From assembly GCA_022483465.1 (NCBI GenBank), contig JAKVNF010000001.1, positions 1,178,001-1,242,000 of the forward strand: a DNA stretch of 64,000 nt. Direction: 5' to 3'. Of the stretch, positions 1 through 8,786 are shown one piece after another; the stretch's first letter is position 1; every line of letters begins with the position of its first letter. The notes beneath the pieces were generated by a model. That model had not been told where the DNA came from. It searched no databases and was given only the letters and a program-made list of their open reading frames with translations. This DNA is from Lachnospiraceae bacterium (GTDB lineage: Bacteria > Bacillota > Clostridia > Lachnospirales > Lachnospiraceae). The position numbers and the translations under genes are program-made.

Positions 1-51
1 AAGGAGGACAAACCAATGAAAATCATGCAGATCAATCGGTTTATCAGTTAG
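1..51 (+). CDS. Possible 3' end of an unknown gene, or an 11-residue ORF
   Basis: The frame starting at base 1 is open to a TAG at 49-51, so this may be the last 16 codons of a gene lying mostly outside the window. Alternatively the purine-rich AAGGAGGA at 1-8 could serve as a ribosome binding site for an ATG at 16, giving an 11-residue peptide. A terminator hairpin begins 2 bases after the stop, which fits the end of a transcription unit. No function can be assigned. Confidence 0.25.
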   Translation, partial: KEDKPMKIMQINRFIS

Positions 52-52
52 C

Positions 53-93
53 AGGACATCGATCAGGGAAGCTGATGGATGTCCTCTTTTTTT
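53..93 (+). terminator. Rho-independent terminator
   Basis: AGGACATC at 53-60 pairs with GATGTCCT at 78-85, with further pairing inside, followed by a T run. It closes the unit ending at base 51. The T-rich tract after it is the insertion site of the ISL3 element. Confidence 0.75.
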
Positions 94-113
94 GCCCTTT
101 TTTATTCTTTTTT

Positions 114-1867
114 GGCCCTTTCACTTTTTTTGTGGGATGAGCCCTTCCTGACCGTCTCCGAGGTCCTCTGCCCCCGGTCCTCCACAGGTGCCCTCTGCTC
201 TCCGTGTATCTGTACTCCCGGGCGGACCGTGGGAGCATCGCCGAGGGGCCCACGGTCTCGGAACAGCGTTCTCCATCAGATCCGCTTGTACGGATTTCTG
301 GATGCATCCATGATCTTTAGGAAAAAGTACTCATCATCTGGAAGGCCATAGGCTTTCCTGCGGATGACCTTGATGTGTGCGTTGATCCCCTCTATCTTCC
401 CGGAGCTGATCGGACAGAGCCCGTATCCCACAATGCCGTCAAAGTGGTTCTCAATGAGCCTGGCAAACCAGAGAAAGTGCTCATTTTTCGTGCCCCTGCA
501 CCAGTCGATGATATCTGTAAACTTCTCGATCATCGTCGCCTGATTGGCTGAGGCATATGCTTCCTGCATGGCCTGCTTGATCAGATCACAGGTGAACAGC
601 AGCTTGTTCGAGTTGATGATGTCGTCGTATCGCCGCTCGAAATCGTCATGGGTATGCCTGTAATCGGTCGTACCGAAGATCGCAGATCCCTTGCGGCACA
701 CCTTGCCCTCACGGGCTTCCTGATCGTGTTTCTGCAGGGACTCCCTGCTGGCACAGAGTATCTTCCTTGACCCCTTCAGGATAGCAGCTTCCTCGACCAG
801 GCCTTCCTTCTTCAGGCGGATCTGTTCCTCCTTCCGAACCTCGGCAATGACCTTCTCGTTGAAGTTCTTGACGATGTGGAAATGATCATAAACGATCTGG
901 ATCCAACCGCATTTTGCCTTGAAAGCCTCCTGGAAGTCGCTGTTCATATCCATGGCAACGGCCTCTACATGATGCATCCAGTCGTCACCCACCAGCTCCA
1001 TGAATTCTTCTACAACGGCCTTTGTTTTGCCTGCTCGGATGAACAGCACCGCACCGGTTATCAGGTCTATGATGTGCGTCGCATATTTGTGTCCGTTATG
1101 CAGCTTGAACTCGTCAATGGCAAGATACCTTGCATAGGCGGCAGGCTTTTTGAGCTTGCCATTCTCATCCGCGTAAAGACTCTTCAGACGCTTAAGATCG
1201 ATCTTCTTGATCGTATTGATGTTGACGCCAGTAATGATTGCCGTGTCCGTAAGGGTAAATTCATCCATAGAAAGATAGCGAATGATCAGCTGCTCAAGCT
1301 CCTTTGTAATCATCGAATCATCTGCCTTGAACGCGACATCCGGTGTGATGGTCTTGCCACAGAGATTGCATCTCCACTGGTACTTGTCGCACTCAATGAT
1401 GGTTTGGCATGCCTGAAAGGGAATGTGTTTGATCTTCGTGTGGTAGGTCTGATTCTTGTACATTCTGCGCCCGCAGCAAGAGCATACAGGATGGTCCAGC
1501 TGGTCCAATTTACCGCGCAGAATATAAGCCCTTTTGAAGGTATTCTCACTCAGTTTGCTCTTCCGCATGGAGTGGAAGGGCCTGACGTCTCGAATAGGAA
1601 CCTCTTCAACGCTCTCCTGATGGAACCCCGTCAGGTGGCTTGGGAACATCAGATAGTCATTTTGAGTCCGGGCAGCAAAAGACATTTGCCCATTCGCCTC
1701 GGTGTATGTATAATTCTGATTCATAAGAGGTTTCCTTTTTATCCCGTATTGCATATCTTGGGCGACGTGCAATCGAGATGATATCAGGAAATCTCTTTTT
1801 GTAAATAGAAGATATTCTCTATAGGCTGCCTTCTTTTAGTGCATCACACAAGAAAAATGAAAGACCC
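114..1867 (-). mobile_element. ISL3-family insertion sequence, apparently complete
   Basis: Imperfect inverted repeats of about 26 bp bound the element: the left end reads GGCCCTTTCACTTTTTTTGT at 114 onward, and the right end, read inward on the minus strand from 1867, starts GGGTCTTTCATTTTTCTTGT. Both are flanked by the same 8 bp, TCTTTTTT (106-113 and 1868-1875). An 8-bp duplication and GG-starting ends are typical of ISL3. One transposase gene fills the element on the minus strand. The insertion lies in the T tract behind a terminator. Confidence 0.88.
276..1724 (-). CDS. ISL3-family DDE transposase
   Basis: The transposase of the surrounding ISL3 element catalyses its cut-and-paste movement. 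An N-terminal zinc ribbon is visible as two CxxC pairs (CSCCGRR and CNLCG), followed by a helix-turn-helix region and a DDE core with Asp in AIDEFKL, Asp in VAMDMNSD and Glu in SGKIEGINAH. The frame is open to 1772, but the ATG at 1724 is preferred because AAAAGGAAA lies just upstream; this gives 482 residues. The protein looks intact, so the element may be active. The family assignment rests on the zinc ribbon, the DDE spacing and the element ends. Confidence 0.88.
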   Translation of the reverse strand: MNQNYTYTEANGQMSFAARTQNDYLMFPSHLTGFHQESVEEVPIRDVRPFHSMRKSKLSENTFKRAYILRGKLDQLDHPVCSCCGRRMYKNQTYHTKIKHIPFQACQTIIECDKYQWRCNLCGKTITPDVAFKADDSMITKELEQLIIRYLSMDEFTLTDTAIITGVNINTIKKIDLKRLKSLYADENGKLKKPAAYARYLAIDEFKLHNGHKYATHIIDLITGAVLFIRAGKTKAVVEEFMELVGDDWMHHVEAVAMDMNSDFQEAFKAKCGWIQIVYDHFHIVKNFNEKVIAEVRKEEQIRLKKEGLVEEAAILKGSRKILCASRESLQKHDQEAREGKVCRKGSAIFGTTDYRHTHDDFERRYDDIINSNKLLFTCDLIKQAMQEAYASANQATMIEKFTDIIDWCRGTKNEHFLWFARLIENHFDGIVGYGLCPISSGKIEGINAHIKVIRRKAYGLPDDEYFFLKIMDASRNPYKRI

Positions 1868-1934
1868 TCTTTTTTTCGAAGTCCTTCCCGCCCCCAGGCC
1901 TTGCGCAGAGGGCTTGCTGCCGCCTAAAATAGTA

Positions 1935-2242
1935 GGCGTTAGTAAAGAACCGGGTTGATGGGTTCCATACCACAACCTCCATGGTGAACTCTCGACGCGA
2001 TAATGTCCGATGAAGATATAGAATCCCCATTTGGAGCTCTTTTCTTCTCCGCATAATGCCTATCTTGTTATTTATAGTCACATACTCGGCAAGTGAGTGT
2101 ATGTGTTTAGGCAATCTAGGTGATGCTTTGTTACATGATGCAACACAGCACGGATAGGAGTGTACCCAGCTCGAGCTCAAAGTGAGGTATTAGTGGTCTC
2201 ATGCTAGGCGATCGCTTATCAACCCGTTTCTTAACTAACGCC
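1935..2242. mobile_element. 308-bp MITE-like element, copy 1
   Basis: This 308-bp element appears identical, by eye, to copies at 12119-12426 and 13062-13369. The outer 25 bp are inverted repeats matching at 23 positions (left end GGCGTTAGTAAAGAACCGGG; right end read inward GGCGTTAGTTAAGAAACGGG). AAATAGTA flanks it on both sides (1927-1934 and 2243-2250), an exact 8-bp target duplication. It has no transposase gene. It sits 33 bp before the end of the spacer leading to the rhodanese-like gene and may affect its promoter. Confidence 0.9.
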
Positions 2243-2282
2243 AAATAGTAAAGACATCACGCATAGGAAGGCAGGAATTTTC

Positions 2283-2600
2283 ATGGGTCTTTTTCACAAA
2301 GCACTGACCGTCAACGAAGCCATCAATGAGAGCCGCACGACGCCAAATGCCGTGCTCGTCGACATCCGGAGCAAGAACGCCTACCGGGAGGGATATGTGG
2401 CAGGAAGCGTCAACATTCCCCTGGACAAGGCAGAGCTCATCACTCACCGCATCCCGGACCGGGAGACCAAAATCTATGTCATCGGGAGCACCGCTTCCGA
2501 GCCCGCCAAGGGTGTCCGGGCGTTCAAAAAGCTCGGATACAAAAATGTCGTGCAGAGCGGTTTCATGGAGGATCACCATGGCCTGCTCCGGCACGGCTGA
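2283..2600 (+). CDS. Rhodanese-like domain protein, catalytic cysteine missing
   Basis: A single-domain rhodanese fold of 105 residues, cytoplasmic, without a signal peptide. The conserved VLVDIRS strand (about 24-30), the GSVNIP motif (41-46) and the C-terminal LGYKNV motif are recognisable. The active-site loop, which normally starts with the persulfide-forming cysteine, reads VIGSTASEPA (66-75) and has no cysteine, so sulfurtransferase activity is not expected; a binding or regulatory role is possible. The start follows a GGAAGGCAGGA ribosome binding region. MITE copy 1 ends 40 bp upstream. The gene converges on the J-domain gene. Confidence 0.8.
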   Translation: MGLFHKALTVNEAINESRTTPNAVLVDIRSKNAYREGYVAGSVNIPLDKAELITHRIPDRETKIYVIGSTASEPAKGVRAFKKLGYKNVVQSGFMEDHHGLLRHG

Positions 2601-2624
2601 ACATAAGTCTCTGTATTAGCAATC

Positions 2625-3542
2625 TCACATCCGGGTGACCAGAAGGAAGGTGATGAGGATCCCCGCCGCCACAATCACGGTGCAGAGCACAGCGGTGATG
2701 ATCCGGCTGCGCCTCTTTGCCCGGCAGGCTTCGAGCTCCTCCCGCCCCTCCCGGATCGCGGTGCGCACCTCGTCCACCACCGACTCCGCGGCGGAGAGGC
2801 TGTCTGCCAGTTCCCGGCAGGACGCCTCATTCTCGAGAAAGTCCTCCGCATCCTCCAGAACGCCCCGGAATTTCGGATTCTTTCCGTCCATCAGCTTGTA
2901 CATGGCCATCCGCAGTTCCTCCACCTGCAGCTCCAGGGACTGGATGTCCTTTTTTGCTGCGGACGGTGCCTGCTGCTGCACCCGCTGCTCCACGGACATG
3001 GCAATGCTCCCCGGGCGGATGAAGGCCGCCGCTGCGGCAGAGACCGCCGCCTGCCTTCGCTCCACCTCCCCAGAGAGGGTGGTGAAGGCCTCCAGGGCCG
3101 AGACCACCTCCTGCGGCGCGGCGCCGCTGTGGGCCGCCACCATCTTCCGGAGGACCTTTGCGTGCTTTTGCAGCGCGTCAAAATCCGATGGCTTCTCCGC
3201 CATCTCCCCCTCCATGTCCTCCGCCAGGCGGATCATGTCCTCTTTGGTAAAGAACACTTCCTTCTTCGGCTTCTCAGACTCCCTGCGGCGAAGCTCCGCC
3301 AGTGTCGGCTCCGCATCCTGCTCACTCCGCTCTCCCGGCAGCACAAAACTCCCGTCCCGGATCCCCGCAAGGATCAGGTCGTGGGCCTCATTGATCCGGC
3401 TTGCCATCTGTGCCGCCTCCGGCCTGCCCTCATTTGCATCCGGATGGTACTCTCGCATCAGCCTCTTGTACTTGATGTCGATCGCCTTTTCGCTGTCCCC
3501 GTCGGTGATGCCCAGCAGGGCGCAGGCTTCCTCTTGTGTCAT
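2625..3542 (-). CDS. J-domain protein with coiled coil and C-terminal membrane anchor
   Basis: A J-domain at residues about 1-60 carries the HPD motif (33-35) that stimulates Hsp70 (DnaK) ATPase. It is followed by a long, charged, mostly helical region with a likely coiled coil around 180-260, and a hydrophobic segment in the last about 25 residues (about 281-302). This is the layout of a tail-anchored J-protein facing the cytoplasm; it lacks the Gly/Phe and zinc-finger regions of DnaJ. The frame extends to a TTG at 3563, but the ATG at 3542 has GGGGGA nine bases upstream, giving 305 residues. Its client is unknown. Confidence 0.75.
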   Translation of the reverse strand: MTQEEACALLGITDGDSEKAIDIKYKRLMREYHPDANEGRPEAAQMASRINEAHDLILAGIRDGSFVLPGERSEQDAEPTLAELRRRESEKPKKEVFFTKEDMIRLAEDMEGEMAEKPSDFDALQKHAKVLRKMVAAHSGAAPQEVVSALEAFTTLSGEVERRQAAVSAAAAAFIRPGSIAMSVEQRVQQQAPSAAKKDIQSLELQVEELRMAMYKLMDGKNPKFRGVLEDAEDFLENEASCRELADSLSAAESVVDEVRTAIREGREELEACRAKRRSRIITAVLCTVIVAAGILITFLLVTRM

Positions 3543-3611
3543 ACAGTCCAATCCCCCACACAATTCAAGACAGGAGTTATCTTAACACAGGACCGTCCCC
3601 GTTCAAAAGAC

Positions 3612-3651
3612 AAAACAAAGCAGCGCCAGGAGAGGACTCTCCTGCCGCTGC
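3612..3651 (-). terminator. Terminator of the GH3 gene
   Basis: On the minus strand GCAGCGGCAGGAGAG pairs with CTCTCCTGGCGCTGC, followed by a T-rich tail. It lies just past the stop of the GH3 gene. Confidence 0.65.
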
Positions 3652-3695
3652 GTGCATTCTTATTTTCCGGGCCAGGTGTCTGACTATTCCCAGGC

Positions 3696-5975
3696 TCAGT
3701 CCTCCACGACCTTGTTCAGAGTTGCGATCAGGCCCTCCAGCTGCTCACCGTTCATGACGCCGAAGGAGATCAGGGACTTCAGCGGCATGTAGAGCATCAT
3801 GGCCTTGTTCATCTCCTCCTCGCCGGCGCCGAGGCGTGCATCCGGATCGTCCTTCTTGGCGTCTTGGCCGCCGAGAGGATTCATCTGGGAGAACAGCTTC
3901 TGGACCACGGCTGCCGTCTTCTGATTGGAGAGAAGCTGGCCGATCGTGGTATCTCCTGCCACGTGGAGCGGAAGCTCCACCTCGGTGGTGAAGTGAATCT
4001 CCGCCGTTGCCGTGATGTGGTCGGAGGAATCGCCGGCCTGCAGCTCATAGGTGCCGGAAGCGGCATACCAGTCGCCAAGGCGCTCCTCAAAGTAGCTCAG
4101 CGCTCTGCGGTCGATGGCAAAAGTCACCGTCTTGGTCTCGCCGGGTGCCAGATCCACCTTGGCAAAGCCCTTGAGCTCCTTTTCCGGCCGTCCAGTGGTG
4201 CCGGTGCGGTCGCTGATATAGAGCTGGACCACTTCCTTGCCCTGCCGGGATCCGGTGTTGGTGACATCCACGGAGGCTGTCAGGACGTCTCCATCCGTCA
4301 TCTCGCTCTTGTCCACCCGCAGGTTCTTCACCTCGAAGGTCGTGTAGGAGAGGCCGTGGCCGAAGGCCCAGCGCACCGGCATCTTCTTGGTGTCATAGTA
4401 GCGGTAGCCGACAAAGACGCCCTCCTGATAGTGCACCTTGTAGGAGTCTCCAGGGAAATTCAGGTAGGACGGATTGTCCTCGAGCTTCATCGGGAAGGTC
4501 TCTGCGAGATGTCCCGAGGGATTGGCAATGCCGTAGAGGAGATGATCCTCTGCCGTGCCGACAGCCTGTCCGCCAAGGTACATCTCGAGGATCGCCGCAA
4601 CGTCTCCTGCCCAGGGCGCCTCGATGGGGCTGCCGTTGTGGAGCACCACCACGACGTTCTTCTGGACCTTGGCGATCTCCTCGATGAGCTTCACCTGGCA
4701 GGCCGGCATCTTCATGTTCTTGCGGTCATATCCCTCGGACTCGATGACATCCGGAAGACCTGCAAAGATGACCGCGACATCGGCGGCCTTCGCAGCCTCC
4801 ACGGCCTTGTTCAGCTCCTTGGCATTCTCCTCGTCCTTGTCTGCGGGGAAGCCCTTTACATAGGTGACGGCCCTTCCTGCTGCCTTAGCCGCATCCAGGG
4901 CGCTGACCACCTTCGAGGAGTTGATGTGGGAGGAGCCGCCGCCCTGGTAGCGGGGCTTTTCCGCATACTCGCCGATGTAGGCGATCTTCTGTCCCTCCTT
5001 CAGGGGCAGGATGCCGTTGTTCTGCAGGAGAACCGCGCAGTTCTCCTCCACCTTCTCTGCAGCCTCATGATCCCGGTCGCGGTCAAAGGTGCCGCCCACC
5101 CGGTTGTCATAGTGGTCATACATCACGGTCAGAAGCCGCTCCACGGCCCGGTCGACGAGTTTCTCGTCAAGGGCGCCGCTCTTTACCGCATCCACGATCT
5201 TTTTGTCGTTTGCCTTGGTGTTGCCGGGCATCTCGAGCTCGAGGCCTGCCTTGACGCCCTGCACTCTGTCGTCGACGGCGCCCCAGTCGGTCATGACCGC
5301 GCCCTGAAAGCCCCAGTCCTCCCGGAGGACCTTGTTCAGCAGCCACTCGTTGTCAGAGGAGTAGGTGCCGTTGATCTTGTTGTAGGAGCACATGACGGTC
5401 TTGGGCTGGGACTCCTTCACCGCGATCTCAAAGGCCGGGAAGTAGATCTCACGAATCGTGCGCTCCGAGGCCTCCGCGGAGATGTTCATGCGGTTGGTCT
5501 CCTGGTCATTCAGCGCAAAGTGCTTGATGGAGGTGCCGACATGCTTCGACTGCACGCCGCTGATGTAGGCCGCTGCCATCTTTCCTGCCAGGTACGGATC
5601 CTCGGAGAAGTACTCAAAGTTTCTTCCGCAGAGCGGACTTCTCTTGATGTTGACGGCGGGTCCTAAGACCACGGCAAGATCCTCTGCCTGGCACTCGTCT
5701 CCGATCGTCTCTCCCATCTTTTCGATCATGTCCGTGTCAAAGCTCGATGCCGTGGCGCAGGCTGCCGGGAAGCAGACTGCCTTGATCGAGTCGTTGATGC
5801 CCAGGTGGTCTCCCTCCTGGTCCTGCTTGCGCAGGCCGTGAGGGCCGTCGGACATCATAAATCTGGGGATGCCCAGCCGCTCCACCGCCTTGGTGTGCCA
5901 GAAATCGTCGCCGCCGAGGAGACTTGCCTTCTCCTCCAGCGTCATCTGCGCGATCAGTTTTTTCACGTCTGTCAT
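3696..5975 (-). CDS. Glycoside hydrolase family 3 beta-glucosidase
   Basis: A 759-residue GH3 enzyme that probably releases terminal beta-linked glucose (or a related sugar) from oligosaccharides. It shows the N-terminal TIM-barrel domain, the nucleophile aspartate in VMTDWGAVDD (about residue 229), the alpha/beta-sandwich domain and a fibronectin-III-like domain. A tail of about 90 residues follows the last domain. No signal peptide is seen, so it is probably cytoplasmic. The frame is open to 6092, but GGAGGAGGTT before the ATG at 5975 fixes the start. The exact substrate cannot be read from sequence. Confidence 0.9.
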   Translation of the reverse strand: MTDVKKLIAQMTLEEKASLLGGDDFWHTKAVERLGIPRFMMSDGPHGLRKQDQEGDHLGINDSIKAVCFPAACATASSFDTDMIEKMGETIGDECQAEDLAVVLGPAVNIKRSPLCGRNFEYFSEDPYLAGKMAAAYISGVQSKHVGTSIKHFALNDQETNRMNISAEASERTIREIYFPAFEIAVKESQPKTVMCSYNKINGTYSSDNEWLLNKVLREDWGFQGAVMTDWGAVDDRVQGVKAGLELEMPGNTKANDKKIVDAVKSGALDEKLVDRAVERLLTVMYDHYDNRVGGTFDRDRDHEAAEKVEENCAVLLQNNGILPLKEGQKIAYIGEYAEKPRYQGGGSSHINSSKVVSALDAAKAAGRAVTYVKGFPADKDEENAKELNKAVEAAKAADVAVIFAGLPDVIESEGYDRKNMKMPACQVKLIEEIAKVQKNVVVVLHNGSPIEAPWAGDVAAILEMYLGGQAVGTAEDHLLYGIANPSGHLAETFPMKLEDNPSYLNFPGDSYKVHYQEGVFVGYRYYDTKKMPVRWAFGHGLSYTTFEVKNLRVDKSEMTDGDVLTASVDVTNTGSRQGKEVVQLYISDRTGTTGRPEKELKGFAKVDLAPGETKTVTFAIDRRALSYFEERLGDWYAASGTYELQAGDSSDHITATAEIHFTTEVELPLHVAGDTTIGQLLSNQKTAAVVQKLFSQMNPLGGQDAKKDDPDARLGAGEEEMNKAMMLYMPLKSLISFGVMNGEQLEGLIATLNKVVED

Positions 5976-6104
5976 TTTGATAACCTCCTCCGGTTTCGAA
6001 TCTGAACCGGTGATCTTCTGATCTACTGTTCCCAGTGTAACATCTGCCGGTCCTGCCGATAGATGATATCGCATTTTTATAAATGATTTCAATGTTTGCG
6101 GGCA

Positions 6105-6142
6105 TAAAAAATCCCTCCCGGGGCGCAGGCCCCGGAAGGGTT
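6105..6142 (-). terminator. Terminator of hsp20
   Basis: On the minus strand a stem of CCGGGGC and GCCCCGG with flanking pairs is followed by TTTTTT. It sits between hsp20 and the GH3 start. Confidence 0.8.
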
Positions 6143-6209
6143 ACAGGAGAAAATATTAGCATGGCAGTCAGTAGCCTAACTGCATTGTGTTACCAAAAAT
6201 CATACTGCA

Positions 6210-6671
6210 TCAGTGGATCTCGATGCGGGCGGTATCCGCCTTTGCCTCGACTTCCTTCTTCGGAAGGGTCAGGGACAGAACGCCGTTCTCATACTTTGCC
6301 TGAATGTCCTCAGGCTTGATCTCCTCGTCCACACGGAAGGATCTCTCATAGTTGGCGCTGGAGCGCTCCCTGCGGAGTACTCTACCGCTCTTCTCGTCCT
6401 TCTCCTGGGTATCCGCCTTGTGGGAGGCGCGGATCGTCAGCACATGATCCTTCAGGTCCACATGGATGTCGTCCTTCTCAAATCCCGGAAGATCGGTCTT
6501 GAGCTCATAGGCGTTGTCCTTTTCCACGATATCGGTCTTCATGCCGGCCGATGCGCGGTTCCCGTCTCCGGTGAACGCATTCCACATCTGTCTCCAGGTC
6601 TTCTCCGGATCAAACAGATCCAGCATCTCATTGTCATCATCCTGATTCCAAAGCATCGGTACAAACATCAT
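6210..6671 (-). CDS. Small heat-shock protein Hsp20 (alpha-crystallin domain)
   Basis: A 153-residue cytoplasmic holdase chaperone that keeps unfolding proteins soluble for refolding by ATP-dependent chaperones. The alpha-crystallin domain spans about residues 40-140, with the DLPGFEKDDI motif near its start, the A-x-x-x-NGVLxLxLPK signature near its end, and a short C-terminal extension. AAAGGAGG precedes the ATG. A near-consensus sigma-A promoter lies upstream (6783-6811). No CIRCE element was found here, in contrast to lon. Confidence 0.92.
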   Translation of the reverse strand: MMFVPMLWNQDDDNEMLDLFDPEKTWRQMWNAFTGDGNRASAGMKTDIVEKDNAYELKTDLPGFEKDDIHVDLKDHVLTIRASHKADTQEKDEKSGRVLRRERSSANYERSFRVDEEIKPEDIQAKYENGVLSLTLPKKEVEAKADTARIEIH

Positions 6672-6782
6672 CGCACTGCCTCCTTTTCGGTTTCCGGTTC
6701 CGCCCCTCCGGCGGCCGGTACGGTTTTGATTTTCTTGGATTCTTATTGATGTCCCTTGGGATCTCTCCCTCCGGACAAGTAT

Positions 6783-6811
6783 GTTATAGCTCAGCTAGCA
6801 CATATAGTCAA
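6783..6811 (-). promoter_or_regulatory. Sigma-A type promoter of hsp20
   Basis: On the minus strand, TTGACT (6806-6811) and TATAAC (6783-6788) are separated by exactly 17 bp, about 110 bp upstream of the hsp20 start. Confidence 0.65.
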
Positions 6812-7106
6812 GCCGATATAAGAGTTTTTATACTTTGTTTAGATTTGCCTTTACCGCTGTCAAGAGCCGATTTGGAAGGTGCATCCGTTTTCACTCTTTT
6901 CAGATTTTGAAGCCCGGATACCTGCCTTTTTATGGGCGTTTGCGAAAGCTCCGCCCAGAAATCAAAACTAAATCCCACCTTTAAAAATAAAAATGACTAA
7001 ATGATAGGTCCAAATGTCGGCGATCTGCCACGTTACAATAGACGTTCAACATTGTTACAATAAATTGTGGGACGTTATCAATTTGAGAAAATCTGAATAA
7101 TAATAA
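6812..7106. other. AT-rich spacer without a recognisable gene
   Basis: About 300 bp between the hsp20 promoter and the IS4-family element. No ORF with a ribosome binding site and no structured RNA was recognised. It ends in a run of AAT repeats that forms the IS target site. Confidence 0.5.
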
Positions 7107-7198
7107 CTCAAACTTCCCACTTGGTCCGACCCTCGAAAAACGTTGAAAATACGCCCAAAACCGAGCTTTTTACTATGAGTTTTTCGGCTTCTTGACAA

Positions 7199-7227
7199 TT
7201 GAAAAAGCACTCTGTGCCTTCTATAAT
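7199..7227 (+). promoter_or_regulatory. Promoter of the IS4 transposase
   Basis: TTGAAA (7199-7204) and TATAAT (7222-7227) with a 17-bp spacer. It lies inside the longest reading frame, so the real start codon must be further downstream. Confidence 0.6.
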
Positions 7228-7266
7228 ATGATCATCCACAATCAAAAGAAAGTACAGGTGCTCACA

Positions 7267-8676
7267 GTGAGTATACATCAAAACAAGCCAATTGCAACTG
7301 CTAATTTCGAGGACGAATGTGCGTTTGGAAACGCCATGAAAGAGCTTGGCGTAAGCGCTCTCCTGAAGGCCTCCAATATCACCAAGGCGAAGGGTGCCTC
7401 TGCATATGAGCTCTTTCAGTTTCTTGTAATCCTCGTGTTCCAGAAGTGCAACCTGTATCACTTCCTCAACTCCAAGAAGAAGGATACTGCCTATGACGAT
7501 AACACCTACTACCGCTTCCTGAATGAAGGACGCTACAACTGGAGAAAGTTCATCCTGATCCTCTCCGCCAGGATTGCCGCCTATTTCACTACTCTTACCC
7601 GCGAGAACAGGGCACGATGCTTCGTGCTCGATGACTCTGTCATCGCCCGTAACCGTTCCAAAAAGGTGGAGCTGCTCTCCAATGTCTACAATCACGTGAT
7701 CCACAGAACCGAGAGGGGATTTAATCTCCTTCTTCTTGGGTGGACCGATGGATACAGCTTCCTTCCGGTCCAGTACATCATGCTTGCTTCGGCCAAGGCT
7801 AAGAGCCGCATCTGCGACGTATACGACAAGCACCTGCGTCATAACACCAACGCGTACAAGAGACGGGTGGATGCAATTACGCAAAAGCCCGTGATTGCAC
7901 TTCAGTTGCTTCGCTTCGCCATTGACGCTGATATCAAAGCCGAATACGTGCTCATGGATACCTGGTTCACGACAGAACCGTTCATCTGCAACATCAAGAA
8001 CCTCGGCCTTGAGGTGATCGGCATGCTCAAAGATACCAAGCAGCAGTATTGGTACAAAGGCAGGCTGTATAACCTGAAAGGCCTTGCGAAGACTGCCATC
8101 CGTCATTGCCCGCAGGGGAACCTGTTCGGGTCCATTGTTGTCAAAACGAAGTATCAGCAGCTTCCTGTCAAGCTGGTCTTTGTCCGCAATCGCAACAAGA
8201 AGGATGAGTACATCATCCTTCTGACCACTGCGGTGACTCTGCCCGACAGTGAGGTAGTCAGAATCTATGGCTACAGGTGGGGCATCGAGGTATGCTTCAG
8301 GGCATGTAAGTCCCTTCTCAAGCTTGGCAAGGAGTTTCAAGGACTCAGCTACGACGTAACCGACAGCACAACTGCACTCGTGCTCACACGATTTCTCATT
8401 CTCGAGTATATCCGTCGCAAGAAGAATGATCCCAAGACCATCTGTGAGCTGTTCTTCGTCTGCTGTGATGACATTCAGGATATTTCCCTGAAGCAGTCGA
8501 TTGACCGTCTTGCTGCAATGCTGATCGAGGGGGTCAGAACAGGTGATGTCTCCATTCAGATCTCCGAAAAGATGCGTAGCGACCTGACGAACTGGTTTTC
8601 GACACAGCCTGAGTTTATACAGAACCTGTTCCGCGACTTCCTAAATTTGTTTCTAACAAGCGATAAAGTTGCATAA
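7267..8676 (+). CDS. IS4-family DDE transposase
   Basis: The transposase of the IS4-type element. The catalytic triad is seen as Asp in FVLDDSV, Asp in VLMDTWF and Glu within the IS4 signature Y-x2-R-x3-E-x6-K, read here as YGYRWGIEVCFRACK. The frame opens at 7192, but a promoter at 7199-7227 overlaps that part. The GTG at 7267, with AGGTG upstream, is therefore the likely start (469 residues); an ATG at 7228 is the alternative. No frameshift or stop is seen, so it may be functional. Confidence 0.87.
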   Translation: MSIHQNKPIATANFEDECAFGNAMKELGVSALLKASNITKAKGASAYELFQFLVILVFQKCNLYHFLNSKKKDTAYDDNTYYRFLNEGRYNWRKFILILSARIAAYFTTLTRENRARCFVLDDSVIARNRSKKVELLSNVYNHVIHRTERGFNLLLLGWTDGYSFLPVQYIMLASAKAKSRICDVYDKHLRHNTNAYKRRVDAITQKPVIALQLLRFAIDADIKAEYVLMDTWFTTEPFICNIKNLGLEVIGMLKDTKQQYWYKGRLYNLKGLAKTAIRHCPQGNLFGSIVVKTKYQQLPVKLVFVRNRNKKDEYIILLTTAVTLPDSEVVRIYGYRWGIEVCFRACKSLLKLGKEFQGLSYDVTDSTTALVLTRFLILEYIRRKKNDPKTICELFFVCCDDIQDISLKQSIDRLAAMLIEGVRTGDVSIQISEKMRSDLTNWFSTQPEFIQNLFRDFLNLFLTSDKVA

Positions 8677-8786
8677 TGCTGTCAAGTTTCAAAAAATCAC
8701 CTGTTGAGCAAGAAACCATCGGCTGTTACAGCATTTTTCAAGTGGGAAGTTTGAGTAATAAGTGTAAGAACGAGGGGGAACCGTGA

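Larger units (their letters stand above)
7107..8755 (+). mobile_element. IS4-family insertion sequence, apparently complete
   Basis: Perfect 17-bp inverted repeats, CTCAAACTTCCCACTTG at 7107-7123 and its complement at 8739-8755, bound a single transposase gene. TAATAA occurs directly outside both ends (7101-7106 and 8756-8761) and is the probable target duplication, although the AAT-repeat context makes its true length uncertain. The right end lies about 30 bp before the start of the diguanylate cyclase gene. Confidence 0.88.

Noticed and set aside
1935-2180. An about 80-codon reading frame on the minus strand inside every MITE copy
   Set aside because: It begins at TTG without a ribosome site, runs out through the element end into whatever flanks it, and resembles no known protein; it is best explained as a chance open frame.
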